Below, one piece after another: positions 55,145 through 64,000 of a DNA stretch of 64,000 nucleotides. The translations under genes and the position numbers were made by a program. The stretch spans positions 344,605 to 408,604 of the forward strand of contig WELB01000011.1 of the NCBI GenBank assembly GCA_009602725.1, given 5' to 3'. A model generated the notes under the pieces. The model saw only the letters and a list, made by a program, of their open reading frames with translations. It was not told the origin of the DNA and did not search any database. The DNA is from Spirogloea muscicola. Taxonomy: Eukaryota; Streptophyta; Zygnematophyceae; Spirogloeales; Spirogloeaceae. Within the stretch, counting starts at the first letter, position 1; every line of letters starts with the position of its first letter.

Positions 55145-58100
55145 TCAGTTGATGGCGTCCAGGTCCAGCCTGCTGGCAGCATCACCATGGAAGGGCTGCA
55201 GCTTTTCGTCGGTGTACTTGGGCAGCGCCTGATAGCTGCTCCCTGCGACACTGACCATGAGCAGGGCCTCCTCGTCGTGCTGCTCATCCAAGCAAGCCTG
55301 CTTGCTAGACACTATTGCAGACTCCTCATTGACAGCATCCTGCAGTTAGCCACCGCAAGGGCAATTGAGAGCTTCGACATCCTTGCAGACAACACTCACT
55401 TGCCTCATCGGGAACATGACAAATTGTCCATAAAATTGGAGTTGACAGAGAAAGTAAGCAAGGGCGACTACATCAGGCAAGCCTTGCTCACCTTGGTAGG
55501 AGCTGCTTCGCGATGGCAATTGTCTACAGCTCCATCTGACGTGTCCTCCCGCATACTACGACAGCTATTGAATTGGAATTCGTCCCATAGAATCTTCAGC
55601 AAATTCTTGTTACCCCCTGGCAAAGCTTCCTCGGCCTCATGCCCAGTTGACTGTCGGGGTTCATCAAGCTGGGCCGGCACTGGCAGGATGCTGCTTGTTG
55701 GGTTTTCCTTCTTTCTGAGCTTGGCTCTTTTCTTGGCCTGAACCTGAGTGATGGCCTTGTGGCAGACTACACACAAGGTTCTGAGGTTCTCAACTCCGCA
55801 CTGTCCGCCTCCTTCAGAGACGGGCAGTATGTGGTCCGCGTGCCACGCCCTCCCTTCCTCCGGGGACTCCACCAGCTTCTCTAGTCTGTCTCCAGGCAGC
55901 AGCAGTAAATCAGAATGCCAGAAGCTTTTGAAAACAAGCAACACACTCCTGCAGACATGGCAGGAATCAGCTTATAAGTACATGATATGGAAAAGCTTGG
56001 AGAGGAACTTTGGCTGTCTATGATGCAGGAATAGGTGTTGGGCTTACAGGTGAGGACAACTTGCAAAGGCAGGAGCCTGCTGGAGAACAGCCTCCCTTCT
56101 AAGTACTTCGCACTTCATGCCTTTCAAGCTGACTACCAAAGAGTGGCAGTCCAAGTGGCAGAGGGAGCACACACCCCTTTCCATCTGAAAGAGCGCCTGC
56201 AAGCACCACAAGCATCCAAATTTATGTCCAAAGGGACAGGAGGAAGGCTAGATGCGGCCAAGAACTGATTGAGATCAATAGTCATAGTACTTCCTCCTCA
56301 GTCAGATGAAACGCTTTCACCGCGACCATGGTACTGCATAGATAACAATTGGTAAATTATGCCTGTTCATTCATCAGTGACATGTTGGTCCTCACCTGAC
56401 GTAGGTATCTTGGACTTGTTCTGCTGAGGTACTCTACGTAGCATACCCTGCTGCAAAACAGGTCTTGAAAAGCTTGTGGAGCATATGCCTTCTCGTCTCT
56501 GCAACGATAACAAATAGAAGCTCAGATGCCAAATTACATCCAAAAAGTCTAAGCACATTAATGTATGGATTATCATGCACTTAGATAAACAAGAAATGAG
56601 GAGATGTGCGTACTGCTGCAGTATTGCAGCTTCATCTCAGCAACACGCTGGCTAGATGTGTGGTGCAAGAAGCAGAGCTCGGGCTTGGCTTGTCTATCTA
56701 GTGAGCTACATGCTGTATTGCTGGCAATATTTCCAGTGTACAAAGGGTATCATTGCACTGTGAGAGGCAGGTTCCAGCACTTACAGGCAGGCCTGCATGC
56801 ACAGGGTGCAGAGTGGAAGCCCATCAGCCGATCTTGCCTGCCTCACCTCCCAATCGCGGCACCGTCCTAAGCCGCGTCCCTCTAACTTGACCACCATAAG
56901 CGTTGCACCCTTGGGCAGCGCAAGCAACAGCTCCTCTTTGGGCAGAGCGCGTCTCTTGCTCCCGTTCCTGCGCAAACCCTGGCGACACGACTTGTATCAA
57001 AGATTAGTGGACTTGCGGGACCTTCACGAGCTTAGAATGATGTGATTACATGCATTGTAGGCATCCAACCTTGTTGTTCCTAGAGTGAGTAATCACGGAG
57101 TAAACACGGGACATGATGCTCCTGTCACCTAGCATCGCTTTAGCATCACCTTGTCTGAGACAACCACCGCCACTCTGTTGTCTTCAGAAAGCGGTGGTCG
57201 CAGCCTCTGGCCAGCCAGTTTCCTCCTCTGTATTGGCCTCAAGGCAGCCCACTCCTCCAGGAATAACTCAGCCACTCGGCAGTGCTGTGTGGAGTTCTGC
57301 AGTAGGGGTGGCAGGTCTGTGCAACCTTCAACTGCCTGATCACGCATGCAACAACGACATATGTGAGTAGTCAAGTGCTATCCCCTGACAACCTTATGGT
57401 GTCCTTGCCAGAAACAACAAGCAAAGCCTAGAAGTAGTGTTGGTCTCACGATCTTATGACATACATAACTTGAAAGCAACAACTTTAGTCAGAGTTTAAG
57501 CTGCGGACCGTGAGAGCCTCAGGACGAAAGCTATCATGAAAGTTGCCTGCAGAATCCTGGTCTGCTTGAGGTTGATCAAGGTCTAGCTCCGATGTGCTGG
57601 AAGCTCTGTCGGGCTTTCCAGAGCAATAATACACATGCACCCTCCCAGTATGGGTGCTCACCTATTACGAGTGCGGCAACAAGGATATTTGACTCCGAGG
57701 CATCGTAAATTCACTCATTAACACATGATGGGCTTGGATTTATTTCATGTTTTACCCTGCATAGAAGTTCTTGACCATTGGGGACCAACCTCAAATGCTA
57801 AATAGTCCAACACAAGGGCATCAGCTGTACACAAACGCTGGGGTGCTGCCTCCGCTGCAATGGCCTGAGCTTTCTGTTTGTTCGACGAATGCTGAGCTAA
57901 CGTGTTAGTGGACGCCTCGTCGACTTCTGAATGAAAGAATCTTGGGCTTGAACCTGTGCGATCTTCAACAACAGCCACCTGCACAAGCAATCATGGCACC
58001 GTTATGCTATTGCAATTTCAATTTCGGGGATACTTGCGTTTTGAAAGATCAAGGGTTGCGAGCCGTGTGACTACCGATGACACATTGAAACACAGCGTGT

Positions 58101-58878
58101 TTAATGATTTAACCAGGTGATTATAATTTAGCCCGAGCCCACCTTTACCACCACATGTGGTTTATCTAGGAAGGTCAAGATGAAGTTCCCCAGGTCAGTG
58201 TGAAAGCGCCAAACCACTAACGTGTGTATTCAGACAAAGATGATAATATCAACTGCTTAGCAGATACACAGGGTTTGGGGTGTGAAGAACAACCAACCTG
58301 TACACCTTCTGAAGCCCCTGCTGGCCCATCTAGCACTGTGCTCACCTTCTCCAGCTTTGAGCTCAAGCACTGCCATCGCATCTCGTCACTTGTGTCCTGC
58401 TCAGGACAAGACAGCGTCATTCCCTGCTGCTAGCTGCCTTTCTCCCTCATCCACGCTGATATATCTGGCCAACTCACGAGCCTAACAGAGATCGTGATGC
58501 TTGCTGATCAGTGAGGGGGAGTTGCTCATACCTTTGCGCAGAATATATAGACATTCACGGCTGTGCGCTGGCCAAGCCGGTGGCATCTATCCTCAGCTTG
58601 TAATAATTGACCACCCATACTAGGCAGCTCAGTGAAAACAACCGATCTGGCCGAGCTGAAGTCGAGTCCCACACCACCAGCAGTTACTCCCACCAGCGCA
58701 ACTTTGACCTGCAAGGAAACGGGAAGTTTCTTGCTCTTGTCATGCAAAGTTCTCACATTGCCCCTTTGCACACGTAGTACAATAAAGCTCACACCACAAA
58801 GGCATCTGCGTGCGCGCGCGCGCGCTTGTATGCCTGTGTGTGTGCGCGCGTTTGTGTGTGTGCACTTATGTGGTGTGT

Positions 58879-58927
<49 letters not shown>

Positions 58928-61900
58928 TGGGTTCTGCATGTGTGTATTTGTGGGTTCTGCGTGTGTGTTTGTGGGCATGTGTGTGTGTGGGTGGGTGCGT
59001 GCGTGCACGCTCGCAAGATCGTGCTGAAATCGTATGCAAGCACTATGAAGAGCGGTGGTAAGGGAAGACCTTTGGCTGATGTTGAAATGCTTGTAGCAAT
59101 TTCCTCTTATCCCAGCAATCTGTGGACCCATCTATTCGGACATGCTCAACTTTCTTCTCGTGCATAAAGCCCTGTAGCTCGTCAAGGACCTCCAGGTGGT
59201 GGCCAAAGATGACAATCTTGCCAGCATCAGAGGCCTTGGGCATCCCCAACACTTGGTCCGACACCGTCGCTTCTTCAGAGTCTTCCTCCTGTGCCATCCC
59301 TTCTATATCAGGCTCTCCCTCGATGGTGTCAAGCTGATCTGCAATCTCCTTGCCTGTTACAAAGATTGGGTGGTTTGCCAGCCACTCTTTGATGCCTTTC
59401 AGCTTCGCAATTCCTATCTCCTGATTGTTGAGCTGTGAGGCACTCTTCTTTGCCTCTTCGGAATGAGACTCTGACACAAGAAATAAACCAAGAGGTAACT
59501 TAGGAACTATGAATGACAGAAGAGCTCTCTGACCCTCTTGTGGGCAAAGGCTGTGTCAAGGAGGATGCAGTGGATCCAAGAGAACTTCCAGCAGCACAAC
59601 TAAGTCAACATTGAGCTATAAGCCTAGTCCAGTCCGAAGATATTTCCAAATTTCATCTGTTCAGCCAACATGGAATGACATGCCGTTTTGCTTGCCTGTA
59701 CCTTTGCCCTGGCTCAATGCTTCCTCTCTGGAATCGTCCACCTCCACACTTCCACCAAACCTTTCACTGTCTGCATGACCGTTGGCTTTAGAAATCTTGA
59801 CGGAGGAGCAGCGATGAGCCGATTGCTGCTGGTGCATCTTGGCTCTGTTGACGGCTTCTTGAATATCTGGGAAGCTCAAACTTAGGCGAATGACTTGGCG
59901 CCGCTTTGGTGGGAGTTGCGAGAGAATGTTCGCTTTCAATCGCCGAATCTGCTAGCGGGCCTCTATTTAGTGTCAGCTCCAACAAACTTGCAGCAGCCTG
60001 CAATCTTGACTTACTGAGTGTGATGATAATCTTAAATGCTGATATACACTTTAAACTGGGTCAAGAAAGAAGCTGTTGAGGAGCTTCAGGGCCGTGCAAC
60101 AAATGTAATCTGCAGTTAAAGTCAGCAGCTTGCATGTCACTGCATGTATCGGGTAATCATTGGGCGGGCCTGAAAATTACCATGATAGTTTCTGACAGGA
60201 GCAGAAATAGTTCTCTTAGGCGTGTGCCTTGAGAGTAGTCTCTGTGTGCGGCAGCATAATCAACCCCACAGTACGCTCTTGCAAATGCGTACTTAGAAGG
60301 GCCCAAAAGACCAGGCCAGAGGCTATCTGCTTGGCAAAAGATGTCAAAGGGTCTGGCAGCACATGGAGTCCCAGATAGGAGCACTGCCTTCTCAGTCCTC
60401 CTGACAAAATCTGCAACTGCGGACACCTGAGGAAGGCGACCATAAGCTAAGTAGTGATTTTGAAGGCCTAAATACTACATAATTCAGAATTCAGGAAGGC
60501 ATGCAAGGGGCTCCTACGTAGTCTACTTCATTATAGCTTGGACAGGAAGGAAAGCGAGATACGAGTGAACGACAGGGCCACTTTGAAAGGGTACTATAGA
60601 ATCTCGTTAGGAAGGCAGAAGTACCTCTTCACACTCGTACGTTTTCTTGGACGTGCGCATGTTGTGCGACTCGTCTACAATGACCATCCCCCATTGTATG
60701 CGACTCAGTGAAGCTCTTATACGAGGTAACATGGTGTAGGAGGTCACCACAACCTTTGGCAATCGGCCCTCCGTACTATCCACGTAATCCTTCCTCCCAA
60801 AGACTGCAAGAAGCATCACAAGAGCCTGCAGACGAGTTCCTCATACTGATCAACTACAAAGGGGACAGCTTGCTCCTCGTACACTACATGATGTTGTCAG
60901 GAAGAAATGTATCAGCTCTACAATTTAGTCTCATTGCTTGTACACTGCAAAGAGAGGAAGAGTGCACGACACACCGAGGTGGATATCTGTGGGGCTGAGG
61001 TACGACATCCACCGCTCAATCTCCTCAGCCCATGCCAGCCGCATGCTTGCGGGGCACACCACAAGGAGAGGTCCCAGGTCTCTGAAACAAGTGGCCAAGG
61101 CAATTGCCTGCATTGCACCAAGTGATAGTTGGTGACACAACAGGACCCCTCTGAGTGACAGATTGACCCGCTGACAGATATCTTTGCGCGCAGTTCGCTT
61201 GACAATCAGCAGTGTGTGGCATACAGCGCAGGTCCAACTTCATCATCACATGTCAAAAGGAAGTCTATTGTCATAGCATGTCTTGTCCACTGTAAACGAA
61301 CTCCATGCAGCACGCGTGCATCTGCCCAAGCTTAGTCACCAGGACCTGAATGGTCTTTCCAACCCCCATGTCGTCGGCTATGAGGCACCGTCCCCCCCGT
61401 CGGAGCCCGAACAGGACCCCTTCTCTCTGAAATGGCATGAGGGCACCCAAGAGCTTTGTGGGCAGCTTCGTCCGCAGACATGCCTGCGCTTCAGCCTCAG
61501 ATAGGTGGCCTCTCCTCAGCGGCACCCAACCAGCAGCAGCAGCTTGCGGCCGTGCAAGCCTCCACTTGAGCGCCTCCACTGTGGAGCGTGGGACCTCTTG
61601 CAACCGGATGCCAGGCATGCGCCTCAGTGCCATCACAACGGCCTCGTAGTGCTGGGTTCCAAAGACGGGCCGGGCAGAGTCGGCACCTGCTATCGACCTG
61701 TGCGCTCGGGCCTGATGGAGTCACGCACGACGTCAAGGCTCTACTGGCAGCAGCCGACAGGCTCGTCCACCACTGGTCGTGAAGGATGACACCTGGGTCT
61801 TAACCAGATACTTGGACAGTATGTGTCAATCCGATGCTACATTTGACCAACGTGGGACCTGGAATTGCGTTTGGGAAGATGGCTTCACGAAACCGAGACA

Positions 61901-62118
61901 CTGACCGGCAGGCTTGTGAGGAGCGCCACACGCTGGCTCGCGGCGTAGCTGGCGACAGTGAGGCAGAACTCGCCCAGCGAGCACAGCTCGGCCACCACCG
62001 TAACCATCTCCGGCGCGAGTCGGCCTGCGGCGGCGGGAGCATCGCCAGCGATCGCAGGCGCCGGGAAGCGCTCGTCGCCGGGCCCCGGAGGCTGCCTCGG
62101 GCCGGCAGCCCGCTCCAT
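55145..62118 (-). CDS. ZRANB3: ZRANB3-like SNF2 annealing helicase with C-terminal HNH nuclease domain
   Basis: Long multi-exon minus-strand gene; exon 1 is 61906-62118 and the stop is at 55145-55147. ZRANB3 reverses and restarts stalled replication forks and cuts branched DNA. In order: a short N-terminal part; a HARP-like stretch (YEAVVMALRRMPGIRLQEV); SNF2 motif I (LIADDMGVGKTIQ, about 61350-61410); Ia (LLVVCPASMRLAWAEEIERW); II (MVIVDESHNM, about 60680); III (AVLLSGTPCAARP, about 60375); IV (KIVIFGHHLEVLDELQGFM, about 59200); V-VI (VTAGGVGLDFSSA and AEDRCHRLGQRTAVNVYIF, about 58550-58690). The C-terminal HNH domain reads WHADHILPVSEGGG, NLRTLCVVCHKAIT (about 55760-55850). Motif II is DESH where DEAH/DESH is usual for this group. 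The NZF and PIP motifs of animal ZRANB3 were not found. A large GT microsatellite lies in an intron (58809-59010). Several middle exons are not resolved. Confidence 0.9.
58809..59010. repeat. GT/GC-rich microsatellite in a ZRANB3-like intron
   Basis: Alternating TG and CG dinucleotides (GCGCGCGCGCGC, GTGTGTGTGTGTGTGTGT) with interruptions such as TTTGTGGGTTCTGC, which occurs twice. Alternating purine-pyrimidine runs of this kind can adopt Z-DNA. Cys/Val frames through it are artefacts. Confidence 0.9.
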
Positions 62119-62330
62119 GGCCGCCGTTCCAGAAGCTCATGTGCTCCTCTGCGGCTCACTAGACGGTGTAGCCGAAGCGGACGCTGAGAATGGCGCCGAG
62201 TGCCGCGCCAGCAGGAGCCGCTGAGGCCAGGCAGGGGCGGCAGTCCGGGCGTGGCCGCGAGGGCGCCGCGGCCTCCCTCGCGCGCTGAGATTCGGATTCG
62301 GGAGCCGGCTAGCTTCGTACCGACGCCCGA
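62119..62330 (-). promoter_or_regulatory. ZRANB3-like gene upstream region
   Basis: GC-rich sequence of about 210 bases between the start codon and the first retroelement fragment on the right, so the promoter is compact or lies within the repeats. Confidence 0.4.
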
Positions 62331-64000
62331 TTAGGAGAAAGGATCGATTAAGCATCGGGATGTGCCCCGTGCTGGGTGCTTTGAGCATTTCCGGCCTGCT
62401 TCGGGCACCTGGCCGTTCCTTCTCATGGGCAGGCCCTCCGGCAGCCATCGCCCTTGTCGAACAGCGTCTTGGGCTGGCCTCTTCATGCATGCTTTTCGTT
62501 TCCCTACAGCCATCTGCATCTCCCTCTGCACCATCTTGCACTTTGTAGTGTAGTCCTTTTTCAGCATCTCTTTCTTTGGCTTTGAACATTGTCCATTCTT
62601 TTTGGGTTGGCTTTGCCAGCCCCTTTTCTCAATGGGCGAGCACCTTCCTACAGCGGTCCATGGCCCACGCCTTGCACCTACAAGCTGGCCGTGCTCTCGC
62701 TGCAGCCTCTGGCTTGCGTCAGGGGAATTGCTTTCCGGCTGCTGGTCTTCGGGATTCACGGCTCCTCACTCGTGCTTATTGCGCGATTCAACCTACCCAT
62801 CCATCCATCCTACCCCAGTTTTGAGCCACCGCTTTTGGCACCTCGAACCTTGTCAATTCTTTTCGGGCTGGCTATTCACAGCCCTTGCCCCCTTTGAGAG
62901 CGCCACTTCTTCTTATAGCCATCGCCATACATTGCAAAAAGCTTCTATTGATCAGGAAATGGGCCTTTCACCCGGAGAGAGATGGAAAGAGGCTCTTCCA
63001 AACGGGGTGAGGACCGCTGAAAGCCAGCCCAGAAAGCGTGGACAATGTCGAAAGGGCTAATGGTGCTTACATTACACAGCATGCCAGTGGCTCCAGCGAA
63101 TGGAGGCTCAGTAACCCCGATTCCGCAGCCGCAAGGCACAGTAACTTGCTGGAAAAGAGTCACCCCGACGAGGCCCAGAAGCAGCAGCCAAAGCATGTCC
63201 TGCCCGCAAGTGCACTGGATGAGCCTGGGGACGCTGAGAGGAGATGAAGAGCTGTGTGCGGCACACTTGAGCATGCGACCCCGCGGTGTTGAAGCCGGGC
63301 AGCTCACCCTGCTGTCCTTGACAACGATTGATGGCCGGCCGTGCAAGCTGCTGCAGGAGGTCTAGCCACCGACTGCCGGACGCCCCGTGCACGTCCACAG
63401 CAGAGGCCTCCACGAAGAAGATGCAGCTCCTCCGAAGGAGAGAACGACTCTTCCAGTAGATAGAAGGTGCTCGCCCATTGAGAAGAGGGGCTGGCAAAGC
63501 CAACCCAAAAAGAATGGACAATGTTCAAGGCCAAAGAAAGAGGTGCTGAAAAAGGACTGCACGACAAAGTGCAAGACGGTGCAGAGGGAGATGCAGATGG
63601 CTGCTCAGTATCCACGTGTGAGCAACAGCAGATCAGAGTAACTCGGAGCAGGAGAAGCGGCACTCTGCCGAGACCCGGAAGCAGCAGCCATAGCACGGCC
63701 AGCCCGCGCTTGGACCGCATGAGCCAAAGAGCGCTGCAGCGAGACCGCCAGCCTCATCCAAAAGACCTGCGAGAGGGAGCCGGCAGCATTGAAGCCTGGC
63801 GAACCCTGCCGCCGCTCGATGGCCTCGCGGGCAAGCCGCTGGAGGAGATCCAACCAGCCACTGCCAAAGGCCCCGTGTACGTCAACGGCCAGTGCCGCGA
63901 AGGCATCGCCTGGAGGGTGGTCAGAGTACTTGCGCTCCTTACTCCGAGCCGCCAGAGCGACCGCGTGCCCGACGAGCGTCGCGGACCTTGCGGGGTTGGC
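62331..64000. mobile_element. Retroelement family C fragments, both strands, running off the window
   Basis: Plus strand: tail 62540-62640 with hairpin GGGTTGGC/GCCAGCCC (62604-62611 with 62615-62622), coding end at 62650-62785 (LAPTSWPCSRC frame-shifted; DSRLLTRAY), tail 62830-62905. Minus strand: tail 62985-63055; coding end 63360-63108 (VDVHGASGSRWLDLLQQLAR, ALRLRNRGY); tail 63470-63600, nearly the same as the tail at 15400-15520; and a coding end from the window edge to 63605 (KYSDHPPGDAFAALAVDVHG, SGWLDLLQRLAREA, WMRLAVSLQRSLAHAVQARA, YSDLLLLTRGY-stop). The last copy continues beyond 64000. Confidence 0.65.

Noticed and set aside
58632-59167. Cys/Val- and Thr/His-rich frames
   Set aside because: Translations of a GT microsatellite within an intron of the ZRANB3-like gene.

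Overview
This window is nuclear DNA from a photosynthetic eukaryote, most likely a green alga (Chlorophyta, perhaps Trebouxiophyceae; the class is an inference). The evidence is a GC-rich set of multi-exon genes with GT-AG introns of roughly 60-350 bases, a redox-type plastid fructose-1,6-bisphosphatase, a plant-type galacturonokinase, a plant-type RPB6 C-terminus, a cyanobacterial/plant LpxB-related protein, and interstitial plant-type telomere motifs (TTTAGGG). There are two assembly gaps (12473-12739 and 47855-48087) and three isolated N bases (8523, 15836, 30139).

Twelve protein genes are supported. From left to right: an intronless Asp/Glu/hydantoin-racemase-family gene (+); an LpxB-related glycosyltransferase (-), 127 bases downstream of splicing factor SF1/BBP (-); plastid FBPase (-), with its start hidden in a gap; DAD1 of the oligosaccharyltransferase (+); an F-box-like protein (-); TRM112 (-); a GDP-fucose O-fucosyltransferase-family protein (-); galacturonokinase (+, 14 exons fully resolved); a MASE1 hybrid histidine kinase (-); RPB6, the shared RNA polymerase subunit (+, 6 exons fully resolved); and a ZRANB3-like annealing helicase with a C-terminal HNH nuclease domain (-). 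Gene models were built by joining exons whose phases agree and whose protein matches the family; unresolved junctions are stated. The genes are mostly housekeeping functions (transcription, splicing, glycosylation, carbon fixation, cell-wall sugar salvage, DNA repair) and do not form one pathway.

The space between genes is a mosaic of 5'-truncated retroelement copies in both orientations, several hundred bases each, nested and often tail to tail. They fall into at least three tail families (called A, B and C here). Their coding ends finish with a related peptide (S-D-L/M-x-x-L-T-R-G-Y), and the best preserved copy (31400-32560) carries a Cys/His motif and an R-V-D-X14-D motif like restriction-like-endonuclease non-LTR retrotransposons. 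The family C 3' tail carries a small stem-loop whose two arms co-vary between copies. One pair of tails forms a fold-back of about 190-base arms around a GC-rich 350-base core.

I see no CRISPR array, operon or defence island, as expected for a eukaryotic nuclear locus. The least described signals are the retroelement tail hairpin, the fold-back unit, and the three telomere-like blocks sitting in or next to genes.
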